Shown: positions 11,550 through 23,520, counted from the first letter of the stretch. The stretch: DNA of 64,000 nt from Prorocentrum cordatum (GCA_963575745.1 CAUYUJ010016282.1:788872-852871); one strand, 5' to 3'. Numbers and translations: made by a program. Notes: a model not told the origin generated them from the sequence alone.

Positions 11550-12968
11550 GATTATGAGGAGGAGGAGGAGGAGGAGGAGGAGGAGGAGGAGACGCAGGAT
11601 GACATATCCGATATGATTGCGGTGATTCTGATGTGGACATTGTTGATAATGGTGGTGGTGAGTGGTGACTGTTGACGATGATGATGCTGCTGATGATGAT
11701 GCTGATGCTGATGATGCTGATCATGATGATGATGCTGATGATGATGATGCTGGTGGTGATGCTGCTGCTGCTGCTGATGGTGATGATGTTGCTGATGATG
11801 ATGATGCCGACGATGCTGATTATGATGGTACTATGGTGATGACGGTAATGATGACGATGACGATGATGATGATGATGATGATGGTCATGTTGATGTTGAT
11901 GATGACAATGAATAATACGCTGATCATGAAGAACTGATACTGATGATGATACTGATGGCGGTGCTGATGACGATTCTGATGTGATGACGATGGTTGTGAT
12001 GGTGATGGTGAAGCTGATGATGATGCTGATGGCGAAGACGACACCGATGGTGATCGTATGATGAGTTTGATGATGCTGAAGCTGCTGATGATGATTATTG
12101 TTCTGCTCATGGGGATGCTGCTGATGATGATATTGATGATACTGATGATGATGGTGATGGAGATGATGATGTTATGATGACGATTCTGATGATGGTGATG
12201 GTGATGGTGATGACAGTGACGATGGTATGATGATGCTGATGATGACGATGATGATGATGGTGGTGGTGTTGATGATTATGATGGTGGTGGTGATGATGAT
12301 CATTATGATGGTGGGGGATACTGATGACGATGATGCTGATCGTGATGGTGGTGATGATAATGATGGTGATGATGATGACGACGATGATGATGAAGCTGGT
12401 GATGATGATGGTGATGATGGTGATGGTGACGGTGATGGTGATGATGATGGTGATGGTGGTGATTAAGATATTGATGACAACGATTATGATATTGATGATA
12501 ACAATGATGATGATACTTATGATGCTGATGCTGATGTTCATCCTGACGATGGTGAATATGATGATCATGATGATGATGATGATGATCATCATCACCATGA
12601 TGATGATGGTGAGGATGATGATGCTAGTGAGGATGATGATGGTGAAGATGGTGGTGAGGATGAGTATGATGATGATGACGATTATGATGCTGATGATGAT
12701 GATGATGATGATGATGAGGATGATGACGATGACGATGACGATGACGATGATGATGAAGATGACGATGACGATGACGATGACGATGGTGATGACGGTGGCG
12801 ATGATGGTGATGGTGATGGTGACGACGGCGATGATGGTGATGGTGATGATGATCATGACGATGATGGTGATGATGATGATGCTGATGATGCTGCTGATGA
12901 TGATGAGGAGGATGATGATGATGATGGTAAGGAGGAGGAGGAGGAGGAGGAGGAGGAGGAGGAGGAGT
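11550..12968. repeat. (GGA)n and 1.3-kb (GAT/GGT)n array
   Basis: GGA triplets at 11554-11594, then GATGATGGTGATG-type triplet sequence from about 11660 to 12925, then GGA again to 12968. Long open frames (poly-Asp, poly-Met, poly-Ile) are artefacts of the repeat. Confidence 0.9.
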
Positions 12969-13359
12969 AAGAAACTTGAGTTACATCGTACTCCCCAGAC
13001 GCCAGGATCATGTTTGGGAGCCATCCCATACCCATGCCTGTGCCAAGCACCCCCGCCGCTCGCTCGATCCATGCAAGCACACATTCATGTAGGCAGGCGG
13101 ACAGACAGCGAGAGAGAGAGAGAGAGAGCAGGGAGCAGGGAGCAGGGAGCGACGACCTTCCGTGTACCGTGGCGCGCTTCTGGCCGACGCGCGCCCGCGC
13201 GCGAGGGCGTTGCCCAGTGCCCGCCCGGCCGAGCGGCGCGCAGGAGCGCGGCCGCCAGAGGCCACAGTGCGCGGCCGCGCCCCAGTTCCCCGCGGTGGCG
13301 CGCGCGTGCAGCGCGCCCTCATCGTTTTGGAAAGGCTCATGGCAGCTTCAGCGAAGCCC

Positions 13360-13560
13360 TCCTCCTCCGCCTCCCCCTCCTCCTCCCCCTCCTGTTCCTC
13401 CGCCTCCCCTCCCCCCTCCTCCTCCTCCTCCTCCTCCTCCTCTTCCTCCTCCTCATCCTCCTCCTCCTCCTCCTCCTCCTCCTCCCCCTCCTCCTCCTCC
13501 CCCCTCCTCCTGCTCCTCCTACTGTTCCTCTTTCTCCTCCTCCTCCCCCTCCTCGTGCCA
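13360..13560. repeat. (CCT)n tract before gene A exon 4
   Basis: About 200 bp of CTCCTCCTC with small interruptions, ending in the exon 4 acceptor. It probably acts as the polypyrimidine tract. Confidence 0.88.
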
Positions 13561-13561
13561 G

Positions 13562-13653
13562 GCCCGCTTCGGCAGCGGCGGCCTCGGCCTCCACGATCTG
13601 TCCGTGCTGGCCGCCAGCGTGGAGGGGCTGGTGCACGCCGAGACCGAAGCGAG
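13562..13653 (+). CDS. Gene A exon 4 (GLGLHDLSVLAAS motif)
   Basis: 30 codons plus two bases, starting ARFGSGGLGLHDLSVLAAS and ending VEGLVHAETEA. The acceptor TGCCAG|GCC follows directly after a ~200-bp (CCT)n tract, which would serve as the polypyrimidine tract. The donor is GCGAG|GC. From memory the family has a motif of the form LGLxxLAVLAATLExLVHxE at this position, which fits. Confidence 0.82.
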
Positions 13654-13794
13654 GCCGCCGACGCCCGCGGCCCGAGGGGGGACTTCGGAGGGTGCCGTCG
13701 GGCGCAGGGGTAGGGTGTGCTCGAGTGGCCTGCGCAATTCCGCCGAGACCCCTCGAGGAGGGCCACGGAAGAGAGGCGGGGGACCACGAACAAG

Positions 13795-13880
13795 AGGAGG
13801 AGGAGGAGTAGGAGGAGGAGGAGGAGGAGCAGGAGGAGGAGGACCACACACAAGAGGGGGAAAGGAACGGACACAGGAGG
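13795..13880. repeat. (GGA)n microsatellite
   Basis: AGGAGGAGGAGTAGGAGG-type run followed by two GGGGGAAGGAACGGACACAG-like repeats. Confidence 0.8.
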
Positions 13881-14159
13881 AGGAGGGCCACACACAGGAG
13901 GGGGGAAGGAACGGACACAGGCTGGACACAGGGTTGCAGCACGTGGTATCTCATCCTGGCGAATCCGTTCAGCTTCTGTCGTGTGTGTTTGGGAAGTTCC
14001 GTGAAGGGGAGGAGATATTCGAGGAGGGTGGAAGGGTGGCGCCTACTGCAAACCCCTGTGCACTGCAGTGGCAACAAGATGTCGATGCTCTTCGTGATCT
14101 GGAATATGGGGAGGACCTTATAGTGCAGACGGTAGGGACTTCCTGACGCTTTTCAGTAG

Positions 14160-14580
14160 ATTCGGGGGCGATTTCCTGCGCTTGGGTCCCACGGAGTTGA
14201 AATCCCATGTTCTGCATCACGGAGGGCGGGAGTTCAAGGACTCCCACGCGGGCGCGGGTCAGTTCGCATGTGCAGCCTTTTTTGGGCAGGTGGCTGCGTG
14301 CGGGGCCGTGTGGGATACTCGTCAGCAGTGGCAGTCCCACCTTGCTTCCACAGTTGGGGGGACGCATGTTGTGCTTCATTTGAGAAGGGTGGCGACGCAT
14401 ACAAATGTGTGCGTGTTGTGCAGAGCTGTGTTTCGTGATCGCAAGACGGCGCAAGCCCATGTGTTGGCGTCCACTCACCGGGGCCATTGTCCAAGGGATC
14501 GCACGCGGTTCGGGAGCGGGATTGTTCGTCCAAGGATGCTGCTTTGCAAGATTTTCCAACTATCTTGTGGCAGCTTGGAG
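14160..14580 (+). pseudogene. C2H2 zinc-finger remnant, probably of a retroelement
   Basis: An open segment includes THTNVCVLCRAVFRDRK and ends QAHVLASTHRG, a Cx2Cx12Hx5H finger. It is preceded by a degraded finger-like stretch (VAACGAVWDTRQQWQSHL). Such fingers occur near the C-termini of dinoflagellate LINE polyproteins. Stops on both sides and a frame change at the downstream end show it is broken. Confidence 0.5.
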
Positions 14581-14589
14581 ATTTTGCTC

Positions 14590-17430
14590 GAGCGCTGTGC
14601 CGATCATCTTCATACTGCACTATCTCCAGGGTTTCGTATATTGGATGGCGCACCTCGTCCGGCCGAGGAGCGAGAGCATGCTGGTGGAAGGAGGGACCCA
14701 AGGCGTTGCCAAGGTGCCGAAACACGAGGTCGAGGACACCGGCGTGGTGAGGGACCACCTGATGGTGTAGGTCGAAGCGCGGGTCCCTTTTCCCCCCCCC
14801 TTCCTTTCTCCCCACCCCCTTCCCAGAGGTCGGCCACCGAGCCGACTGGCCCAAGCGCCGGCCCTGAGAGCGGGCAGCGGCCGGCATTCATCCGATTGCG
14901 GTTCCGGCATTCATCCGGGTGTCGCTGCTTTCATCAACTGCGAAGCGCGCAGAGGCCCGACTTTCACGTTGGAGCCAGCTGGAGTTCCAGAGACACGCGC
15001 AGAATCGTTCAGAAAACTTGAATGGCGCCTGAGACATACGGGTGAGGAGGAGGAGGAGGAGGAGGAGGAGGAGGAGGAGGGAGGAGGAGGAGGAAGAAGA
15101 GGAAACCACGATGGTAGGAATGGAGGAGCGTGGGGAGCATTGGCAGGAGAAATTCAAGGAAAGACGAAAGAAAAACGGTGAGATGCGCTTCCCTCGTCGC
15201 CACGTCTTTGGGCCTCTGGGAGCCTCGTCGCTACGTCTCTGGGTTCCCCTCGGATTCCTGACCCCTGGAGAGCATATTTCAGAGAAAGAAACGAGTCGCG
15301 CCCCTGCCCACGTTTACGTTTTTGGGGGCTTCGTTCGAGGCTCTCGGCGCCGCCGCTGGATTCGCCTTGAAATTCAAGCCAGAACGCGCCATGGGAGAGG
15401 TCCGAGGGGGGGGGGGGGGGGGGTACTGGTACTCTTTGGTTTCCCCAGCGTTCCGCGTGTCTTGGGACCCGTTGGAGGTCTGATGCCCCCAGGGCTTTCG
15501 AGTGCGTCTTGAGGCCGCGTTGGGCCATCTTGGCGGCTCATTCGGAAGCCGCGATGCATTTTCGAGAGCCACAGCGATGCGTCATGGCGGCCTGGGCAGC
15601 CGTGTGTGGGGGGGGGGGGGGGGCGATGCAGCCCGTAGGATACTTAGCATATAGACAGCCACCCGGCATTCTACAACGCCCTAGCGCGCCAGGGTTTACG
15701 ATGGCGTGTTATGGGGCGCGGAGTAGCCACTGGAGGAACGAGTAAATGGAGGACGTGTTAAGGCGGTGGATGATGATTCGCAGAGAGAGAGAGAGAGAAA
15801 GAGAGAGACACGTTTGATTCGGAAGGGGGTGGCGCAGGCGGAAACGAGGTTGAATCCGACCGGAGGAAAAGTGATGTCAGTGATGTTCACAGTCTCTGTT
15901 TCTCTAGGTACAGACTCTGAGGCATCATGGAAACATTCGTCTTAAACGTTGGCGTTTGGTACGTACTACAGCATACCACGTTACTCCTCGTGTGGCGGCC
16001 ACGCCGGTATGGGTTGGTAGCGTGGGTGCCCCAGAATGGGTTAAAGTTTGCAGTGCGGCTGCGGTGTGATTTGGTCGTGTGCTGCACCCAGTGCGAGGGC
16101 AATATGCGTTTCGTGTCTCCATATTCTGGCCCAGCAGTCTTCTCCATTTTATAAGGTTAACCATTTATTCGGGGGGCTTCGGGAAAACTGGCGGAGGCGA
16201 GGCAAGGGGGGAGGCTGCGAGGCGGGAGGCGAGACGGGAAGAGGTGAGGTGGGAGGGGGCCAGTGGCGGCCAGTCGGGAGGGCCAGTCGGGAAGAGGGCC
16301 CTAAGAGGCCTCCTAGACTGGGAGTCTGGCATCGCTCGGGCGGTGTGCGTTTGTTCCTCGGCGGGGACCATCGGGGAGCATCTCGGATATCATCCTGCGG
16401 CAAGGTGCGCGCGCGAGGCCGACAAGTGCACGAGGAGAATGGGAACTCCGAGCGATGGCAAGGGGCAGGAGGAGAGGAGGCGAGGCGGGAGGGCGGGGCT
16501 GCGGGAGGCGGGCGGGCAGGCGGCGACGCGGGGGGGCAGCGGGGCGCGAGCGGAGGGTGGCCTGGGGCCGTATACGAGATTGGCCGGATTGCGGTGTTTT
16601 TTTTTGGTTCGCCAGATTGGATTCAGGTTGACCCCCTCGCCAGATTGCCAGATGTCGCCAGATTGGGCCCGCCAGATTGGCGCCAGATTGGCTTCGACTA
16701 CCCAGTTCGGCGCTCTAGAGGCGGGGGTGAGTGCAAACGGGGGTCAGTCAGGGCGCTGGATCGTGCAAGATCCTGCCGAGCCAGGGGCGCACTGACCCGG
16801 GTTAGGGCGCATGATCCTGCAGGATCCTGCAAGGCCTGACTGACCCAGGACTGGACTGACCTGGATCAGCAGGCCCCCGAGCCCTGCGTCGGTGTTCGCC
16901 CCGCGCGGGCGGTGGCGGTGCCGCGTTCTGCGGGCCCTTGCCGCGGCCGCGCCCCGACACTCCAGGCACAACAGAGAGCCACGACCACAGCTGATCGCCA
17001 TGGGGGAAAGCGGGTCCTGAGGGAAACGGGTCCTGAGGTGCTTCGCCATTTTCGGGCCCTCGAACCTTTCTGAATGTGGATGTGGTCGATTTGGCCGTCT
17101 GGGACATCCACATCGACCACAACCAGCACTCAACTGGTTTCGGCGTTCTGACGATTTTGTTAGTTAGCTGAGCCACGCGCAGAAAAAAAAAAGAAATGAG
17201 AAGAAACAAAGGCTTCTTAGAAACACCCCTGCTTCTTAGAAGGCGTGGGCCTTGTCTGCAGATGTAGAGTCGGCGACTTCTGACAAGCAGCCTCCTTCGA
17301 AGAAGCCTTCCCGCCTCCCGCTTCCCCCCTTGTGTGCGCCGCCGATATGCACAAGACGCCCCCCCAGGGTGCGTCCTCGATGTGGTCGTGTCTTCGCTTG
17401 CTGCCCCCGCCCACGCGGGCCCCCCGCGAG
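14590..17430. other. Gene A intron 4, repeat-rich, no gene recognised
   Basis: Holds (GGA)n at 15042-15100, poly-G runs at 15404-15422 and 15610-15623, a (GA)n run at 15781-15810, CGCCAGATTGG repeats at 16608-16697, and GATCCTGC repeats at 16760-16830. A repeat shared with 21.1 kb occupies 15345-15440 (GATTCGCCTTGAAATTCAAG, GGTACTGGTACTC). 16350-16465 resembles 24880-24985 and 60268-60378. Confidence 0.55.
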
Positions 17431-17494
17431 GCTCCGGGCTGCCACCGCCGCGACGGTCGGGCTCGATGCCGCCGAGGGCATGCTGTCCGAGAAG
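17431..17494 (+). CDS. Gene A exon 5
   Basis: One base completes the Arg of exon 4, then 21 codons read LRAATAATVGLDAAEGMLSEK. The acceptor is CGCGAG|GCT and the donor GAGAAG|GA (GA type); use of the next GAG|GA would add one Glu. A (CTC)n array begins about 30 bp downstream. Confidence 0.7.
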
Positions 17495-17524
17495 GAGGAC
17501 GCGGCCTCTTTGCCGCCCTTTGCC

Positions 17525-17720
17525 CTGGTCGTCGCCCTCCTCCTCCTCCTCCTCCTCCTCCTCCTCCTCTTTTTCCTCCTCCTCCTCCTCCTCCTCCTCC
17601 TCCTCCTCCTCCCCTTCCTCCTCCTCCGCCTTGCCTCCTCCGCCTTGCCTCCTCCTCCGCCTTTCCTCCTCCTCCTCTTTTCCCTCCCCTTTTCCTCCTC
17701 TTCCTCCTCTTCCTTAGCCA
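17525..17720. repeat. (CTC)n array after gene A exon 5
   Basis: CTCCTCCTC run with TTT and CCTTGC interruptions, starting 30 bp after the exon 5 donor. Confidence 0.88.
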
Positions 17721-18179
17721 TTCATCTCGGGGCTGGTTGGCCCCGTGCAGCGAGGGGCCAACGTGGGAGTGCACTGCCCCCGCGAACCATCTTGAGCCTG
17801 GCGATGTCTTCCCTCCCTTCGTTGTCCCCTTCGTCCCCTCCTGCCCCGCCACCCTCACCCCTGAATCAAGAAGGTTCCGTAGGGCTCAGGTGCGATACCA
17901 TCCTGTTCCTCAGCAGGGTGCCATGGGACGTGACGGATTTGGCCCAATGCGAGAGCCACAGTAGTTCGGCACCTTCGCGATATGCAAGGGCCGAAGGTCC
18001 TGCCAACCATGCACGATGACGGAAGCGACGACAAAGCCCGATATCACCAGCTGCAGCACGACGAGGGCTGATCAAGAGCTGACACACACCGTGAGAGGCC
18101 CGTTCACTTTCCTCCTCTTCCTCGTCTTGTTTGCAGCAGCTTGTGCGAGAAAGGTGTTGAGCGGGAGCCAGGCGTGACA

Positions 18180-18720
18180 CTTCATTACGAGAAGCTGAGG
18201 ATGAAGCTGGAGCCAGGCGCGGACGCAGCAAGTAAAGCATCATGCTACTCCAATTATATATGATGGGTGCCATCGGGAGACAGGTGACAGCGAAGGACGA
18301 ACCCAAAGCCATCAGTTGCAGCGCAGGGATCAGGGCATAACAGAGGCCAAGATGGAGCCAAATCCGCCACTTCATGGCGAGCAGTGGGTGGCGAAGCTGG
18401 GGCCCGACGCAGCAGGTGTACCCCCCCGAGGGAGGCCATTGCGAGCGAGGGAGCGGCGCAGGACGAACCCGAAGCCATCAGCCACAGCGGTGGGATCAGG
18501 GCATGTCAATGGTGAAGTTGGAGCCAAACCTAACACCTCTCTGCGAGAAGTGGGCGGCGAAGCAGGGACACGACACAGAAAGCGCACCCTGAAGCCATCA
18601 TGTGCGAGGAGACGGCGAAGGACGAGCGCGACGCCATCACCTGCTGCGCAGGGATCCGGGCAAGCGGAGGGCAACGTACACGAAGCTGTAGCCCGAACTC
18701 GTGCGACAAGTGCGAGTAGA
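18180..18720. repeat. ~165-bp tandem repeat, at least three units
   Basis: Anchor GACGAACCCAAAGCCATCA recurs near 18296, 18463 and (changed) 18623. Each unit also has GCGCAGGGATCAGGGCA-like and GCGAGAAGTGGGCGGCGAAG-like blocks. On the minus strand the frame repeats CPDPxAAxDGFGFVLRR, probably a consequence of the repeat rather than a protein. Confidence 0.75.
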
Positions 18721-19580
18721 GCTCAAGTAGGGCCAGAACTGATGGGTTCCAGAGCCAGATGCGTCACATCCAGGTCGCATATACATCGCCGATGCGGTGT
18801 GATCCTCCGGCCCCTTCTGCTCTAGCCCCACTTGGGCGGCTTCCTGAGGAGGAGCAGGAGCCAGTGGATGAGGTGCGCTGTGCGGAATTCCGGCCGAGTC
18901 TGCTCGTAGTTCCCTCGATGTGTGTGTGTGTGTGTGTTCACGTGCTCGTTGTGGTGAGATGAGTCAGATTTCATTGTCTCTTGCTCGTATAAGTTTGATT
19001 GTCGCTGTAGACCATTAAGTCCGAAACATACTGGTTGGCCGATCTCTGTTTGCTAGCCTTCGAAGCGCAACGGATGTCCCGACCGCTTGCGATAAGCGCG
19101 CTTCCCACTCTCGCTGCGCCTTCACGATTGGAGCGCTTGTGAATGTACTTGTTCGGTGTTGTTTGACTCGATGGGAGGGCTCCCTCGTGGAGGAGGCGGA
19201 TCCGGAGGAGGAGGATGACGATGACGAGGAGAAGAAGAACGATGAGCCAGGAGCAGGAGGAGAGAGAATATGAGGAGGACGACGAGGAAAGAGTTAGGGG
19301 CGGAGGACGATCAAAAGGACGAGCAGAAGGAGGATGACGATGGAGTGGAGGATGAAGAGGGGGAGGGATGAGGAAGGAGGGCCCTCCAGATCGTCGTGAG
19401 CAGTCCATGAATCCAGTGAAGTATTCCGCCCCCCTTCTAGTCTCCAGTTGTTGTTCTCGTATAGCTGGTCACCGCACGGTCTGTCCCCAATGCATGCTCT
19501 GTCATTTGTTGATCGCTTCTGTCACTTCTCGCGTATGTCATCGGTATTGGATTGCACCAGTGGGAGAGCGTGGCTCGCAG

Positions 19581-19640
19581 GCCGACGCTGTCATGGGCGC
19601 CTACATGGCCACGTACATACTTGGAACCACTGTGTCTGAG
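19581..19640 (+). CDS. Gene A exon 6 (AYMATYILG motif)
   Basis: 20 codons, ADAVMGAYMATYILGTTVSE, in phase 0 at both ends. The acceptor is TCGCAG|GCC and the donor TCTGAG|GC. The AYMxTYxLG pattern is the expected continuation in the family and connects in frame to exon 7. Confidence 0.75.
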
Positions 19641-20258
19641 GCGGCCACCGGGGGGGCCCACAGAGCAAGGAATTTTATATTGGCTTTGCATCAACACTGT
19701 GCTCGCGCTGGTGCGCCGTGCACGCACTCGAGATCCACGATTCGTGACAATTGCTTCCCTCGGTTTTGAAATTGCAAAGTTGCGCTGTCAATGGCCTGCT
19801 TGTTGCTTGTTCAGGGTTCTGCACAGGAGTATTATTGGGGTATACGTGCGTACCCATGCGCCTTCGCTTACGAGAGTGACCTGAAGACGAATTGGCATTG
19901 CTCCGCGTCCTTCCCACACTCTCCTGTCTTTCACGCCATCGCGCGAACTTTAATCGCAAGCTCGAGTTCTGGCGTACGTTTTCTTTCATAAGCAATAACA
20001 ATTCAATACCGAAGCTCGAAGCGGGCAACTCCAAACGTGTCGGAACGCTCTCGAAGCGTTCTGGAAAGGTATTTTGCGGCCGCGTCGCCCGATGCATCTT
20101 CCAGATCCGCACGGTCCCATTGATTCCCGATTTGCATTGTGACGGTTCTAGTGTCTTCTTGCTGTCGTCTCGCCGCGGTCGTGCAAGCGTAGACGCCCGC
20201 GATCAGCACGTGCTTGTTCCTTCCCCGACGTCCGCGGCCATACAGATTTGATCACTTG

Positions 20259-20321
20259 ATGGGCGCCCAGGAGCCGCGAGAGTTTGAAGCTACGTCTGCC
20301 AGCATGGACTTCAAACAGTAA
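20259..20321 (+). CDS. Short exon-like ORF (doubtful)
   Basis: The short frame MGAQEPREFEATSASMDFKQ ends TAA, and the stop lies inside CAAACA|GTAAGTCA, a near-perfect GT donor. It may be an exon fragment of an unknown gene or chance. Nothing nearby supports it. Confidence 0.2.
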   Translation: MGAQEPREFEATSASMDFKQ

Positions 20322-20560
20322 GTCATTGCACTATGGATGTGCAAGCTCTGAGGTGTAAGCCATGTTGTGTAATCTATGTGGTGTAGCCCATACAGTGAAG
20401 GCTATGCGGCACAAGCTATGTGGTGCGAGCTATGCGGTGTAACCTGTGCGGCGCAGGCTATGCGGTACAGGCCACGTGGCGCCAGCAACTCTGGTGCAAG
20501 CCGTGCGGTGCAGCGCCTGTGGTGCAAGCTGTGTGGCGCCGCCCTCGTGGTGTTTTTTTT
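20320..20560 (+). repeat. ~18-bp degenerate repeat GTGCAAGCTGTGCGGTGC
   Basis: About 12 degenerate units of the form GTGYRAGCYRTGYGGTGY. One frame gives recurrent C-x-x-C-G peptides. The same repeat occurs inverted at 28976-29222. Confidence 0.75.
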
Positions 20561-20789
20561 GTGATCGAGACATCGGAGAAGCATGCTTACCTGGATTGTA
20601 TACTTGCTCCGTCTCTGTAAGCTATGCGCTATGCGCCGTGCCGTGTGAGCTGTGCGGCGCGCACCGTGTGGCAAAAAGTCCTGCGGCGCAGCGTGTGCGG
20701 CTGGCCGGCCCGTGAGGCGCCTGCCCAGCGGGCACCGAAGCGGAGCCCCGGCACGCCGGCTCTCCGGCACCTGGCGCCCTCGGGCGGGC

Positions 20790-20970
20790 ACCGGGCGGAC
20801 CCTCCAAGGGCGCCCTCCCAGGGCGCGAAGTGACGCGCGCGCTTTCGGTTTCGGCTCCGATGCCTCCTCGTTCTCCTCCTCTTCCCTGGGGGGCGGCGCG
20901 AGAGCGCGGAGTTCTTCGCGCCTCGCGTGGCGCGAGAGAGCGAAGTTGAGCGCCCTTGCTGACGCGCCCA
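20790..20970. mobile_element. TIR-I palindromic element
   Basis: Contains AAGGGCGCCCTCCCAGGGCG, CGAAGTGACGCGCGCGCTTTC, GGCTCCGATGCCTCCTCG and GGCGCGAGAGCGCGGAGTTC. The same order occurs at 33903-34070. The ends are mutually inverse (AAGGGCGCCC; GAGCGCCCTT). Confidence 0.65.
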
Positions 20971-20989
20971 GCGCACGAGGCTCCCACGA

Positions 20990-22010
20990 TCTATCCGCGG
21001 GCGGGTGCTGGGCGAAGTTCAGGGGAGGAAGTACCCTACCGCTACCCTTACCTCGTCTTCGCCTTTTGGTGCCTCGTGGGATGCCCTCGTCGCCACCGCT
21101 AGATTCGCCTCAAATTTTGATCAGAACGCTTCCCGGGAGACGTCTGGGGAGATAGCGGCATCGGTACCTTTCGGTTTCTCCCCAAGTTTTTGCCAGCCCA
21201 CCCAACATGATGCGCACACGAGGCTCCCGCGGGCGCACACCAATTGGGCACCAAGCGAAACTTCGGCTGACCCATCCAGTTCCTTAGGAAACCCAAGTAC
21301 CCCCAAGTGCAATCACGGTGCTATGCGTATTTCCACCAGCCCACTAGAAAACATTCACCAGTTGGGTTGCCTTGATCAGGGCTGTGTTGCAGCTTGCAGT
21401 CACGCTTTGGTAGCCTCTTGGAGGCATCTTTGGGCCATCGTGTGGCCCTATTGGGTCCCTCGTGGGGCCCTCTTGGGGTCATTTTCGAAGCCTTCGGGGC
21501 TCTTTGGGGTCCCTGCTGGGGGGCCCTCTTGGGGCTTTCCTTGGGCCATCTCAGAGGCTTGGGGGCCCTCTTGGGGCCGCCTTGGAGGCCATCCTCTTGG
21601 GGAGCTCTTGGGGCGCCATTGGGCGCGCTTGGGGCCGCCTTGGGCCCCTCTTGGGGCTCTCTGGGCCCATCTTATAGCCACCTTGAAGCCTCAAGAACCC
21701 GTCGTAAGCAAGACGGCGAGGATACATCGATATTTGTCTTTCTGTCGTTTTCGACGGGTTCTGAACCCTCGACGAGGTACTGAGTTGCTCCGTGGCGACC
21801 TGAAGCCCCAAGTGCAAGTTCTGCAGGGGGAGTTAGAAACATCGCCTCCTCGCACTTCTCGCCCTGGTGCATCTCACAAAGTGATCGAAGTCCCAAATGC
21901 TGGCGCCTCCGGTTTGGAAGTCAGGAGGGCAACGTAGTGGGCAGGGATGAGCGAGCGGGTGGGTGGTGGGAGGGGGCAGGGGAGAGGGTTGGCAGGGGGA
22001 GATGATATTA
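20990..22010. other. Intron 6 segment with GGCCTCTTGG repeats
   Basis: 21040-21180 is a repeat shared with 15.35 kb and 51.55 kb (AGATTCGCCTCAAATTTTGA; ATCGGTACCTTTCGG). 21415-21680 is degenerate TTGGGGCCCTCTTGG. 21700-21930 has an open but unrecognised frame. Confidence 0.5.
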
Positions 22011-22011
22011 T

Positions 22012-22393
22012 TTAATCGCTTCGCTCATTCCGCTGGCCCTGGAGCCCTCTTTAGGGCCTCTTGGGGGCCTCTTGGGGACCTCTCGGGAGTCTCTTGGGGC
22101 TCCTTGGCGGCGTCTTGGGGGCCCCCAGGGCCGCTTGGGGGGCTTTTGGGGGCCTCTTGGGGCGGAGGGGGGGCAGTCGATTGCGGCTCCCCCCTCGGAG
22201 GGCACGATCCTCGTGAGGGGTGTCGAAAAAATGGCCCTGCCCTGGAGTGCTCTGGTGGCTTCTCCCGGGACCTTGCCGGGGTACTTTTCGTCCGGGGGCC
22301 CTCAGGGGCCGCTCCGCGCGCGCGAACTAGACATATTGTTAACCAGTTACCGGAGATCTTAGCAAGCCTCCTGCCCGTTGGGCTGGCGAATAA
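22012..22393. mobile_element. GGCCTCTTGG-rich element (family 8), short copy
   Basis: Shares both ends with the 7.6-kb copy (ATTTAATCGCTTCGCTCATT; GGTACTTTTCGTCCGGGG; TTAACCAGTTACCGGAG) but has a much shorter repeat interior (382 versus 858 bp). Confidence 0.7.
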
Positions 22394-22784
22394 GCTTTGG
22401 CATGGGCCTGTAGGCTCGAGATGCAGCACAGCTGGCAGAGGTGCATATTTGCGCGAAGCCCTTGGGAGCAGGCGAGAGGACGAGGAAAAGGATGGAGGGT
22501 TGGGAGGAGGAGGGGGGAGAGCTTCAGGGGTCCGGGGGAACTGCGAGGACTAAGGAGGAGGGAAGTAGAAGGAGGAGGAGGACGAGGAGGAGATTGAGAA
22601 GGGAAGTAGTAGTAGTAGGAGGAGGAGGAGGAGGAGAGGAGGCGGGATGTGCGAATGGAAGAACATGACAAGAGATCAGGGGGAGTGCTGGGGGATCGCC
22701 AGTGCCCTCCGAGTGCTCCCGAGGGACGCCAGCTTGAGGGACGGACTGCTTCCTTCGATCATGGCCTCTCCTCTCTCGGCTCAG

Positions 22785-22976
22785 GCAACTCCGGATGTGG
22801 TGAAGAATTTGGTGGACATTGAGATCCACAGCCAGTACCCCAATTGGGGCAAGACGAAGCGGTGGATGCGCGAGGTGCGCCAGGACCTCTCCGAATGCGC
22901 GCGCCGAAAGTCGGACTATAAGTTCGGAGAGTTTTTTTTTCTTTCACGAAAGGCGCATGTGCTGAAGTCAGACAAG
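22785..22976 (+). CDS. Gene A exon 7 (YPNWGKTKRWMREV motif)
   Basis: 64 codons in phase 0 at both ends. It starts ATPDVVKNLVDIEIHSQ, then YPNWGKTKRWMREVRQD, and ends KAHVLKSDK. The acceptor is GGCTCAG|GCA and the donor GACAAG|GTACGC, the most canonical donor in the gene, followed by a CT-rich run. A T9 run (22932-22940) codes FFF inside the exon; a length error there would shift the frame. Confidence 0.82.
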
Positions 22977-23449
22977 GTACGCCTACCCGTTCTCATCCGT
23001 TTCTCTCTCTCTCTCTCTCTTTTTCTCCCTTTCTCTCCAATTCCTCAATTTTCATCAGCCTGTCTCTCTGTCTGCCTTTCTGCCTCCACTCCCCTTTCCG
23101 CCCCCTCTCTCTCTCTCGACGGGTCACCTCGTCGCTCATCATGGGCATGCACGCCCCGCTTCGGGCGCCATGCACCCGCCGCTGCACTCCCAGCGACACC
23201 AGCAGCCAGGCTGTGTCTGGGCGGCCCCTCTCCGTTTCATGACCCTCGAGTTGGGGGCAGCGTCATGCTCAAGACTGCCGCGCGGAGCTCGGGCGCGGGC
23301 TCCAGCGGCGCGGCCCTCGTGTCCCGAGAGGACCAGCCAGAAAGGAGGGGGAGGAGGCGCGGGAGGAGGCGCAGGAGGAGGCGGGGGAGGATGAGGCAGC
23401 CAGGTTGGTGATGCGGGGGAGAGGATGAGCACGAGGGGTATGAGGAGGA

Positions 23450-23520
23450 GTGGGAGGAAGAGGAGGAGGAGGAGGAGGAGGAGGAGGAGGAGGAGGAGGA
23501 GGAGGAGGAAGCAGGACGCA
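23450..23520. repeat. (GGA)n microsatellite
   Basis: Uninterrupted AGGAGG run of about 60 bp within a longer G/A-rich region (23340-23830) that gives spurious Gly/Arg frames. Confidence 0.88.

Noticed and set aside
12324-13811. A 495-codon open plus-strand frame and a 325-codon minus-strand frame
   Set aside because: They are translations of GAT/GGT and CCT triplet arrays (poly-Met, Asp, Ile, Ser, Leu). Only the short exon 4 segment at 13562-13653 is protein-like.
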